From Diadema setosum (Eukaryota; Echinodermata; Echinoidea; Diadematoida; Diadematidae): a stretch of DNA of 64,000 bases. Every line of letters begins with the position of its first letter. Positions within the stretch are counted from its first letter, which is position 1. The DNA lies in NCBI GenBank assembly GCA_033980235.1, contig CM067069.1, forward strand, positions 35,951,992 through 36,015,991, in the 5' to 3' direction. This document shows positions 26,120 through 38,100 of the stretch, one piece after another. The notes under the pieces are model-generated. The model made no database searches and had not been told where the DNA came from. It saw nothing but the letters and a program-made list of their open reading frames with translations. A program made the translations under genes and the position numbers.

Positions 26120-29100
26120 GTCTTTAACATTATTAACCAATATTTTGATTAACGAGCATTTTGTTGGCTTTTTTTTTTGGGGGGGGGGGGGGGCATTGCC
26201 CGATTAGCAAACCTTCGGAGTGTCAATTCTTTTGTTTTCGGATGAACGAACTTCCTTTCCTCAGAAGAAGAAATCAGAGTAACAAACTAGTCATTATTTT
26301 ATTCGGGCATTGGGAATAGTTCAGGAAAGAAATAGAAGGGAGGAATCCGAAACACGCATATTCCGTGTGCTTATTTATACGTCATGTTTATTGATATGCT
26401 GCGGCTAAGGGCCTATTGGAGGTCGTTATACCTCTCGTTTGGTGTACGATTTCTTTCGTTTCATATCACTTTATTTGTTCCCTTCATATTCTTAATCAAA
26501 AGGTAATTCTTTCAATTGCCTCGCACTGTGTACATGCATTTTCGTAACGGCGATTTCCCGCTTTGCTGCAGTATTTCGAAGGGTGTTTGATGCCAGCCGC
26601 TTCGGTGTGCTCTGTGGTAATGTTTATGTAGTTGTCGGGGAGGTTGTTGATACTTTGTCTGTTGACATTTATTTTCGTACAGGCAGGGGCGGATCCAGGA
26701 ATTCTGTACAGGAGGGGGGAGGGGCGCAACTAATATTTCTGGTGCCACTTCCGGGTTTCACTTCTATTTTTTTTTTTCACGATGAATAAAGGGGGCGTGC
26801 GCCTCATGCGCCCCCTCTGGATCTGCCACTGCTACGTGTTTATCTCGAGTGATGGTGATCGTGTTTCTAAATGTTTATAAAAAAAGGACATTATCTGAGT
26901 GATGCCTGATGATAGTGCAGGTGATGATAATCAACGATGCTGATGTAAAAGACGGTTTGCTGTGGATGCTGAGCGTTTATACGTGCCCTTCTTTATTTAA
27001 ATAAGTTTTCCCTCTTTTACTCTTCTTTCCCCTCCCAAGAATGATAAAAAAAGAAAATACATGTACTGTACCTACACCTCACAACAAAAGGAACCACGTG
27101 TGAACAACCATCGTTAAGTTCAATCGAAACGTTCATTATTAGCAAAGAATAAGGGGAAAACACGAGTGACGGAAAATGATAGAAGCGACGAGATTGTCTT
27201 CTTGGGTATAATGCGGTCTCTTGGGATTGGAAAAACCCCACCCTCGGATCCCTTTGTGGAAATTTCCACAAAACCAGGTGCGTGCCAGACCCCAGGTGCC
27301 AGACGAAAGAATGCGCGCACTGGTGTAGTATATCGATCGAAGAACTCGCTGGTGAGTTGAGTTAAAGGAATCATTGCAAAGATGTTCTGATTCTTTCGCC
27401 TTTCTTTAGGCGCATACATCGAATAGTCGATTATTGCGTACTTGATCTAAGTACAATGTATTTATATGTTCCCGAGCTGTAAAAAGGAATTGATTAATCA
27501 CTCAAAAATGCAATCACAGATTATGAAAGGTCTCATATGCCTAGACAAATTCACTGAGATGTCCTATGTGAGATGCAGCCACCACCCGATTAAACAGCAA
27601 AATCATGACAGTAAAATTTCACGCTCACCAAAACTGCCTATTACTTTTCATATGAATTTTGGTTATCAACACTCGTTCGTGGATTTGTTTGTTTGCATGT
27701 TTTGTGTGTATTATTCCTCGATCCTGAGAGACGTAATAATTATTCGCATCGAACGTAAATTGTTTACCGTAACTAAGCCTATGGCGCATTCGATCTATTC
27801 AACTTGCAGTAACCTCTAAGGCAGTAAGTTAGTAGCACATGGTGCATTCCTTTGAACCACATGTTTCGCATATCGGCACATCCAAACACATTAGCGATCG
27901 TCGTTATGGCAAACTTTCCGATTACAGTCAAGGGAGAAGAAATCGTAATACTGTACATGTACTTACGAAAGTGATTATGCTTAAGATCAAATAAAATGAA
28001 GAAGTTTGAATACAACTTGGCAACACTCAATCAAGTTTTTCATTCTCTCACACAAAAGCTCTCTTGAGAAAATGAAAGCATTCCCCTCCCCTGCTAGATA
28101 ATGGAAGTTTTCATTACTAGCCCAGCAAGTTTTGGGAGTGTACATGAATGTTTTTAGGATAGAGTCAAAAGGGACCTAAGCTTTCGATTATAGCAGAATC
28201 TTCGTCAGAAGCAAAATGGCAAATAGGCAGAAAAAGCAACCACACACATGTAAAGCGACTTCACACAACAAGAACAGTCAGGAACGGGCAAAGGGACACG
28301 GAACAAAGAAAACAAAAGGAGAGGGTAGGAAGTCATGGGCAAGGAGCCCAACAGGTAAAGGGAGGGCCAGGGGGATTAGAGCAGGAGGATGGACAGACAA
28401 AAGGCAGGGGAAGGTTAGTAATGGTCGCCGTGAGGGCCAGGGGGCAACCATTGAAGGAAAAGGATGAATATGGAGGCAACATCAAACAAGATAAGGAACA
28501 ACAGATAGATAAAGAAAGGTAAAGCGTGAAATAGCAACAGCAAAGGGGGGGGGGGGTGAGCAAACAGCAAGCCCTAGAAAGGATCTGTACAAGTACCAAG
28601 AGGATGCAACAAAATGAAAGTGAGAGTCAATCAACAAATGCAATTAACCATATCAAAGTATGGTATGATATTGACAAAACAAATTAGAATAATAATCATT
28701 AAAGAACATAAAAAAAGGGGGACACAAAGTCCATGGGAGAGAAAATGTATATCAATAGGCAAAATAAATACATTTCAAAGAGCTGGTTCATATGAAATCA
28801 CCTTTGATTTATGATTTTACAAACAAGAATTTTCATCGCTTACCTATTTCTTTTATTACTTTCGTAATGTCATGATATTTCATGATGGCATGTGTTCTGT
28901 CTTTACATGGCAAGATAGGGTTTTTTTTTTTCCATCCAGGGTCAAAAGAAGAAAGTGATAGAAAGATAATTGAAAGGATAGAATGAAACACCTACTCAGC
29001 AGGCTCTTGATATGACGCAAAAGCAATTCATCAGAAATGCAGTACAGTTCTAGATAATTTATCAGTGGAAAAATGAGCAAAGAAAATGGGATTTCGAGTT

Positions 29101-32100
29101 CAATAGGAGTAGGAACATCGCAATTTACAGACTTGGACCTGATGCAAACATATTGTCTAGCTTCTGGTTGAGTTTCTTCAGAGACATAAATTTTGGTAGC
29201 AGTAAACCAGAGTGAACAAGCAAAAGGATACAATTAAGTGAAAAAATAAAATGCAGGTCTCTAGACCACTCCAGTGCACGATCGAGCGAGCAACACTAAA
29301 ACAGCCCCCAGGGCCAGGCCATGTCGTCAGTGTCACTCTCGTCTTAGATCATACAGGCCTACATTGTACATACATCGTTTCGTACTCGTCATCGCCAACG
29401 TCATGATGGTCGGTCACACGAAATAAATTGTATCATCATAAGCGCTCTTATATCAACACCACTAGATAGTAGAATCATTATCATTATCACTATCATTCCA
29501 GTCAATCTCATCCAAAGCGAAACCCTCAAAATCCTCAAAATCATCGTGGTTAATACTCTCACAAAACACATCTGTAAACGATTCAGACATCGCAGACCTA
29601 GCTACACATCTTGCACACAAAAATGAAATGGAGGTGGAAAACTACGATGAATACACAAAAACTATCGACGATGGCATTTTACCGTAGCAGAAAATACACA
29701 GAGTATCTTGCACCGGAAAAAAAAAAAAAATGGATGTGGAAAACTACGATGAGGAAAACTAGGGTGAAAACCCGATGCGTGAAGACGAACGATGAAGACA
29801 CTTTTACGGTAAAAATACTTACACGGAAACAAACGAGTGGGTACGATATTCTCGCACACACGAAGATAATCGACACATCGTTCAATCGAAAAACTCAACA
29901 AACACTCGAACAAAAACTCACCCAAAATTGTGGCAAACAGGGTAATCACTTAATAAAAATGAGAAAAAAAAACACTCTCAGAAGTATAATTGTACTCTGA
30001 AAAGAAAGGGATACAATGATACGGAAGCAAAAGAGAGAAAATGAGAGAAATGGACGGGAAACCTAGAGAACTTCGACGAAAGAAGAGCTAGCGATTCGCG
30101 ATTAGAGCTAACTTTGTATACACTGTAGCTAGCTGTGTGTGTGATCGCGCGTACAAAGGGTTGAAAGCGTTGAAAGCGTTGAAAGCATTGAAAGCGTTGA
30201 AAGCGTCCACAGCTTCGGAAAAGCGTTCGGGGATTTCGTTGAATTCCTTGAATTCATCCAAAATCCGTCCATGAAGTCTGGACGCAAAAAGCGTTGAAAA
30301 CGTCCCAGGCGAAATCAACAACGCTAAAAGCGTTGGGACGAAATTTGGACGCACTTTCTTCGGGCGTTTTCTATTGCGCGTACTGTACCTTACTACGCAC
30401 AGGCGTCTGTCTGGAGGATAAGACTCCACAGTAACTGAAAACCCAACATTCCCTGGTCGGTTCTGCTTGATCAGTTTTTGAAAGCGAAATATAATTGAAC
30501 TGTTTCTCATTTGTTAATGATCAAGATCCATAAATTTCAGAGACTGAATCATTTGCGCTGAAGTCAAAGCAATGACCATGCACAGTTTCAATGTTAATTT
30601 CTTCAGAGACAGCGACTTTGCTGGTGACATAATACGTAACAGTCTAAAAACAGGACCTACATACATCCCAGATTTCTTCGTATCTGGGCAAGGGAGTCCG
30701 TAGGTGAAAAACTCCTTTCAGGAACTGACAGACTAAAGGATGTGTACCAACTGTACACGAAGCTTATTCAGTTAGTGTCAAGAAAGATGATAAAGCACTG
30801 CGAGCTTGGTTTATGGTGCTGTAAGCTGCATGTTCCACATGATGGAGTTTACTGAGGAATTTGAGGACATCCGTAACATCTGCATAGTAGCAGTTGATAT
30901 TGTTCTCATGACAAAACTGGTACCATTTTTTAATGTACATAGATAGTGTATTGCACCTTGGTGGAATCCCTCCAAGAAGCAGCCATGATGTTAATGATGT
31001 CCCTCGTAATTCCTCGGTGCTCTAGTGGTGTGCACATAGCCTGCAACGAAGAAGATCAAGAGTTGCATGTAAGGGATGTGGTGTTCAAATTTGGGAGTGT
31101 TAGGAGTGTCTTGCTCCTATGAAGCAACATACTAAGGTTTCCCAGTGATCATTTCTCCCAAGAGGGGAAACCATGCTTGACTGGGCCAGGTGGGTACAAT
31201 GATTATTCCATCTGCATCATCCTCCCTTATTTTTTGCAGGCATTTTGTAATCAGACAAAATGGGGGAAATGCATAGAATTTCAATCCATTCCATTTGAGA
31301 GTGAATGCATCGACCGACACTGCTTCTGGGTCAGGTAACCATGAAACATAACTCTGTACATGTATTCGCTTATTCAGCCTTGATGCAAATACAATGTAAA
31401 TCAATTTCAGGTTCTCCAAACCTAGCAGTGATGGATTGAAAAATGTCCCTGTCAAGCATCCATTCTGTCCTGTCATCAAACTTTCTAGACAAGCAATCTG
31501 CTTCCTCGTTTAGTTTGCCTGGCAAATGTGATGCCGTTACCCACACATTGTGATTAATAAACCAACTGCAGTGGTGTTATTCGTTTGGATGAGAATGTGC
31601 TCATTGTTAGCTCCACTACGTAGTGATTGCAGCCCAAATTTTACGGCTAGGAGTTCCAGATAATTTATCTTCAATACTGTCTTTGACATTAGAAAGGACA
31701 AGTTCACCTTCATAAACATAAGGATTGAGAGAATGCAACAATATTAGTAGAACACATCAGTGAAAGTTTGAGGAAAATTGGACAATCGATGCAAAAGTTA
31801 TGAATTTTAAAAAGATTTGTGTTGGAACCGCTGGATGAGGAGACTACTACAGCTTGTGAGTCATATGTGTACAACAGTATAAAGAAAATGTAAAGAAAAT
31901 TCAACATATTTTCACTTTTTTCGTATAATAATAAAAGAGCACTTGACTTGCCTCTTTCTAAAGGCAGGGGGAGTAATATTACCCATAACATTTGTCGGTA
32001 ACGAGTCGGGGGAATGTGAACTTTTTTCAAAAGATGAAATTTTGTGAAATTCTCATTATATTTTCCTTATATTGTTGTACGCATGTGACATCTAAGTTAT

Positions 32101-35100
32101 TCACACACTGCAGCAGTCTTCTCATCCAGCGGTGACTGTACAAAAACTTCAAAAATTCATAACTTTTGAGCGGATTGGCCGATTTTCCTCAAACTTACAA
32201 TGATGTGTTCTACTAAGGCCAAAAAAAAAAAATGGTTTGTTTGCCCTTCGCGACCGACCGAAAATCACGGAAATTTCGGGTCGCGTTTTTTTTTTTTTTT
32301 TTTTCTCTTTCAAGTTTATTTTTTTCTACAAATTTCATCTTCTACAAATTTGTGAATAGTTTTAAACCCAAAATTATCCATTTTAAGCTAGAGAAAGAAT
32401 AAAAAAAAGTCTAAAAATGTTTTTTTTTTTTTTTTTTTTTTCATCTCATCGACCCGTCGTAATTGTGTTCGGGCCGCGCGGGTCCACAGGCTACGTTTTA
32501 CAGCATGCATTGCATGCTACAATGTAGCAACCTTTTTGGCTCACATGCGTGCACGCGCACAAAATCCAATCAATGCATGTATATTATACAAATGACGCAC
32601 AGGTCTGAGTGCGTCAGTCGGAATTGTGTGCATAAGGTAACTATGGAATGCTTAACCCACGAGGCGAAGCCGAGTGGGTTTAGGCTAAATTCCATAGTTA
32701 CCATGTACACTATATTCCGACTGACGCACGAAAAGACATGTGCGTCATTTGATTTATAGAATGGGTAATTTTCTTGTCAAAAACCCAGTTTTCTATCGTG
32801 TTACCCGATGACAAAATTACTGGATGCATTTCCTTTGGGCTTGCCGTAAGGGGCATGCATACCCGTACTCACCGTTTTTACTGGATGCATGGCCAGCCAT
32901 GCATCAGTTTTTACTGGATGCATGGCCAAGCTGAGTGCGTGAACGCTTGCTTTAGTGCGCGAACCTTTGTTATAAGTACGCGTACTCTTGCTAAGTGCGC
33001 GATAACATGTTTACCACTGTGACTCGGCGGTGCGGCCGGTAAAAATGAACACATAGCTCTCGACCAATCAGATCGCAGGATTCTCGCTACCCATTATTAT
33101 TATTATTATTATTATTTCAGTTTTATTTCCACAGGGTAGTCTCATCAAGACCAGCAGGTCCTGCTCTTCCAGAGAGCCCTGCCCATGATAAAAATACATA
33201 AACATTCATCGTAACACAAAGTTAACCTTCGTACATTATTGAACAGTAAAACATTAAAATCTACACACATGAATACAGAATAATACAGACAATCAAAATG
33301 AAATAAAATCATCTCAATAGATATATTTCTTTACATAGAATAAAAGTGGAATAACCCATGCCCCTCCCCCCCCCCCAACAAAAACTCATAATTACAAACC
33401 CTCACGCCTACGTACGCACACACAATGCAGGCCACTTGGCGCAGACACGTTGGTGCACCCACCCGAAAATCTAACCCTGCCATTACTCCCGCGCACGCAC
33501 GCACACACATACACACACACATACACACACACACACACACATTTACATACACACACACACACATGCACAGACACATCCGCGCGCACACACACATGTACAC
33601 ACACACACATGCACACACACATCCACGCGCACACACACACACACACACACACACATGCACACATACACACAAGCACACGCACATGCGTGCACACACACAC
33701 ATACACACAACACACACTCACTCATACATCGTCCCATACTTTCTTACACTCCACTTCCAAATGCATAGCGAACTCATGCATGATACATAGTGTACCTGTA
33801 TGGGGGATGCACACACACAAGCGGGAAGGTGAGACCAAGGAGCTGAAGCTCCTTGGTGAGACCTCCGTGAGTACCCGTGCGCCTACACTGTACGTACACA
33901 CATACACGTGCTCGCGTGTTATACACAATAATTTTCTATACATACATTACGATAACAGTCATTCTATAATATGTAGTACAGGGCTACACACTGGCGACCA
34001 GTAGTCGCGCTACGTAGCTTGCGCATTGGTGCTGCTCACGCACTGCCATGCCATGCAATACATGCAAAGCATGTACAGTGTAACTGCTTTTCGTTTGCTT
34101 GCGATCGGCGGTCATGCTAGACAAGAAGCATTGATAGAATTAGAAGTGCACGCATTTCTGGGTCATTTTACTCACGATCCGATCCCGGCTTCGCAGCAGC
34201 GTGGCAGTTGACATGTTAGAACTAATTTACTTGTGTCGATTTTTAGAAAAGTAAAAACATATTCGATATTCAGCGATACAGTAAATGGATCTGATTGCGT
34301 TCAGTTTCATTTTACACAGTCATTTCACAAATGAATATTTTCATTCGTTCAGAATGATCTCACAATGAAGATAGGCGCAAAAAGGATCACGAAATCGGCC
34401 CTTCCGGCGTGTACTTTTTAGAAACGCATGCACAAAATGTGAAGAGATAATACTAGGGAGAAAAAAAAATCATGAAATCATCGCAGTCCCGCTTACATAT
34501 TTGAGGTAGAAATCGTCCCAAACTAAAAGGATCATGAATTCGGCCGGCCGTGTCGTACACCTTTCAAAAGCTCATGTACGAAATGCGAAGAGATTATAGA
34601 GGAGAAAAAAAATAAAGGACACATTTGGTACGTGCATCATAAAAGATTACAGCCGAATAAAAATTCATGAAATCAACGCAATCCCGTTGAAATTTGAGGA
34701 AACAATAGGCGCAAAAAGGATCTTGAATTCAGTCCTGCATGCCGTGTTGGTTATCAAAACGCATGCACAAATGCGGCGAGATTATCGGGAGAAAAATTAA
34801 AAAAAATTTTTTTACCCTTCTGGTGCGTGCATTACAAAAGATTACATCCGAAGTAATTAATGAAATCGCCACAAACCCGCTGATATTTGAGGTAGAAATA
34901 GGCGCAAAAAGGAACGTGAATTCAGCCGTGTCGTATACCTTTTAAGAAATGGGAAGAGATTAGCGGGAGAAAAATAAAGGACACATTTTTATCCCCTTTT
35001 GGCTCTTGCATCATATAGATTACAGCTGAGTAGTAATTCATGAAAATTTCGCAATCCCGTTGAAATTTAGGTAAACACTAATAGGCGCAAAAAGAATCTC

Positions 35101-38100
35101 GAATTCGGCCCAGCATGCAGTGTATAGTTTTGAAAACGCATGCACAAATGCGAAGAGATTGTCGGGAGAAAAATAACAAATGCATTTTCAACCCTTCTGG
35201 TGCATGTATCACAAAAGATTACAGCCGAAATAATTAACGAAATATTGCAATCCCGCTGATATTTGATGTAGAAATAGGCGCTAAAAGGATCGTAAATTCG
35301 GCCGTGACGTATACGCATGTACGAAATGCGAAGAGATTATAGTAAGAAAAATACAGGACACATTTTCAACCCCTTTTGGCCCGTGCATCATAAAGATTAC
35401 AGCCGAATAATAATTCATAAAATCATCGCAATCCCGATGAAGTTTGAGGAAACAATAGGCGCAAAAAGAATCATGATTTTTGGCCGTGTCGTATATCTTT
35501 TAAGAACGCATTTACGGAATGCGAAGAGATTATGGGGAGAAAAATAAAGAACGCATTTTTAAACCATTCTAGCTGGTGCGTGCATCACAAAAGATTACAT
35601 CCGAAGTGATTTATGAAATCGTCACAATCCCACTGACATTTGAGGTAGAAATAGGCGCAAAAAAGTATCATGAATTCGGCCGCATGGTACATCTTTTAAG
35701 AACGCACGTACGAAATTCGAAGAGTTTATCGGAAAAAAAATAAAGGACGCATTTTCAACCCCTTTTGGCGCGTGCTTCGTAAAATATTACAGCCGAAGTA
35801 ATTTATGAAATCGTCACAATCCCGCTAATATTTGAGGTGGAAATGGGCGCAAAAAGGATTGCGAATTCGGCCCTGCATGTCGTGTACCTTTCAAGAACGC
35901 ATGCACAAATGCGAAGAGATTATCGGGAGAAAAATAAAGAACCCCTTGTATCGCGTGCATCAGAAAATATCACAACTATTAAATCATCGCAATCCAACTG
36001 ACCACCAAGAGCAGGTTACGCAGCAAGTTCGTGCGCCGATGTTTAGAAAAAGTCGCAAACGCATTTGATACAATCTGATTTTGTTCATTATCATTTTACA
36101 CTAATTCACAAACAAACATTCTAATTTTTTCCTGTCTTTATTTTTAAATTCCTTGTGCAATAAATAATGCAAGTAAAAAAAAAAAAAAAATTAATCTGTA
36201 AAATGTACATGGGGGGGGGGGGGGTACATCCATAAAAAACAAGAAAATAAGTTTGCAAGTCATTTAATGTTTTTCATGTTGTCGTTGTTGACCGGTAGAT
36301 TTTCTGTTCGGACCTGTAAAAAATGGTAAAACAGGGCATTTACCGGTCCGACCGAGACGGGTCGGACCGGCAGAAAAAATGGGTTAGTGTGCAGCCCTTC
36401 ACAAGATGGCTACTTTTGCAGCATCCGTTACCAGCTGTCATGGCACCAAAACTGTTTGGAGTTCAGTTGCCAGCATCTCACTGGAAGGTACTTTTTTGGA
36501 GCTGTTTGCAAAATTTAACAAAAATGAACATTATAAGTGTTTGTCAGTGAGTGTTTCTGCCTCGCGTACCGGGCCCTAGCAAGACGTAAATTTGAATGAA
36601 TCTCTTGGAGTTTTGAGTGCATTGACATGGAAAAAAGGGTATCCTGATTAAAAAAAAAAACCAACAACAACAACAACAAAACAAAACAAAACAAAAAACA
36701 CCGACCTACCGACCCTCTTGGGTTTTGGCAATTAAGGGCAAACAAACAATTTTTTTTTTTTTGGGCCTAATGTTGCTACATTCTCTCAATCCTTATGTTT
36801 ATGAAGGTGAACTTGTCCTTTAACTCCTCTTCATTCCACCTACCCCCTGTGGAATTGTGTAGGTCAGTGGCACCCCAACCACTACCACTTGCGTCTGTAC
36901 GACATTCTCCTGTCAAAGTGACCTCTGTGCAATTTTAAGGCAACAACTTTCTCTTTCTCTGTGGCCCTATAAAACAAAGGCCCCATACTGGACTGCTGGC
37001 GAGGCTGCCACCAGCTTTCCGATCACTTTGGCAACTTGCCTAATTATAGTGCTTGGGGATAATCTGAGCTCTGAGCAGAGCGTCTTTATTTCATGCCTTT
37101 TTGCCTCTGGCAATCGAAGAGTCATGTCTTCCGAGTTCAAGATAAAGCCCCAAAATTGGATCACTTATTGTGGCTGTAGTATAGACTTGTCTGGGTGTAC
37201 CAGAAATCCTAGGCTTTCTAAGCCCTGAGTGACTGCTTTAACAGAGTTCAATATCTGTTCTACAGTGTCCCCAATAATGAGTGTATCATCTAGATAGCAA
37301 ACCACAGTGTGGCCTTGTTGCCTTAACATTGCCAAGAGAGGTTTCAACAATTTCGTGAATAGTCGAGGAGCAGTGCTCAGCCATTAGGTAGGGCCTTATA
37401 TTGCCGATATTGGCCCTCCCAAACAAATTTGAAGAATTTTCTGTGAGACGGGTGGATGGGGACTGCGTACATATAATATGCGTCCTGGAGGTCGATTGAT
37501 GCCATGTAGGCATTTCTTGACAAGAGCTCTGAGGCAATATGGATATTTTCCATTTTGAAATGTTGGTATTAAGGTAAGTACTTACATTGTATTCAGATCT
37601 GGTAAATCTAGTACGAGGCGTGTACCTCCATTTTTCTTAGGTCTTGAGAAAATATTAGAGACAAAGTCCCCTGTTTCTCTGGAGCATTTTTCAATGACCC
37701 CCTTTTCAGACAGTTTATTAATCTCAATAGATAGAGCTCTTCTATCAGTTTCAGAAAGCCTGTAGCTTCTTGGGGGTTTGTTTCTGGGTGGTGGCAACGT
37801 GGCCGCAAATTCTAGTTTGTAACCATTTATGACCTCTGAAATAAATGGGTCAGATGTACATGTAGGGCAAGTCCAAGATAATGTCCCCTCAGATGCTCAT
37901 ATTGTAATTCAGCTTGATTTAATTAAAAGAATATTGAAGTCATGTTGTAGCCAAAGAGTTAAATTGTATATTTCCAGCAAAGAAAATATTTAAATATGCA
38001 AATTTATGCAAGAAATACTGCCTTAATTTGCATAAATAAAAAACAAACCTTACGTATGGGACAAATGAAAAATATTCATTTAAAATCAGCTGAATATGTT

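Larger units (their letters stand above)
15062..30384. mobile_element. Insert X: 15.3-kb TIR element in the DIRS recombinase gene
   Basis: The ends AGTACGCGCAATA and TATTGCGCGTACT are inverted, and GTAC (15058-15061, 30385-30388) is duplicated at the target. Removing X with one GTAC joins LCVVRY to MYYLREY in frame. Both subterminal regions (15.07-15.35 kb and 30.11-30.38 kb) carry repeated GGACGAAATTTGGACG-like words, and the right side also has (GTTGAAAGCG)n at about 30,160-30,208. No transposase was recognised. The element holds several younger insertions. Confidence 0.78.
32217..36767. mobile_element. Insert W: Harbinger-like non-autonomous element (4.55 kb) inside Z
   Basis: GGCC plus poly(A) plus TGGTTTGTTTGCCCTT on the left is mirrored on the right. 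TAA at 32214-32216 and 36768-36770 is duplicated. A 3-bp TAA target and GGCC ends fit PIF/Harbinger, though no transposase is present. It contains an internal hairpin (32,608-32,730), (CA)n, and a hAT-like element. Confidence 0.65.
31695..36819. mobile_element. Insert Z: TTAA-type MITE in the DIRS RNase H gene, split by W
   Basis: The ends AGGACAAGTTCACCTTCATA and complement are extended by more than 40 bp of inverted repeat. TTAA follows at 36820-36823; the left flank is degenerate (AGAA). Joining the flanks through one TTAA restores the RNase H frame (NEEE-L-MSKTVLK). Without insert W, Z is only about 570 bp and is related to the relic in intron 1. Confidence 0.72.

Noticed and set aside
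25928..26140. Poly-asparagine protein on the minus strand
   Set aside because: Pure (ATT)n microsatellite.
28141..28215. Possible Penelope-like element terminus
   Set aside because: Only a short word set resembling such termini. No reverse transcriptase or GIY-YIG frame nearby, and no second copy in the window.
29611..30000. Lys/Thr-rich 129-residue frame
   Set aside because: Low-complexity A-rich sequence with internal approximate repeats (GTGGAAAACTACGATGA). No recognisable domain.
33331..34004. Cys/Val-rich and His/Thr-rich open frames on both strands
   Set aside because: They are translations of the (CA)n tract at 33.49-33.72 kb and have no start context, family match or constraint.
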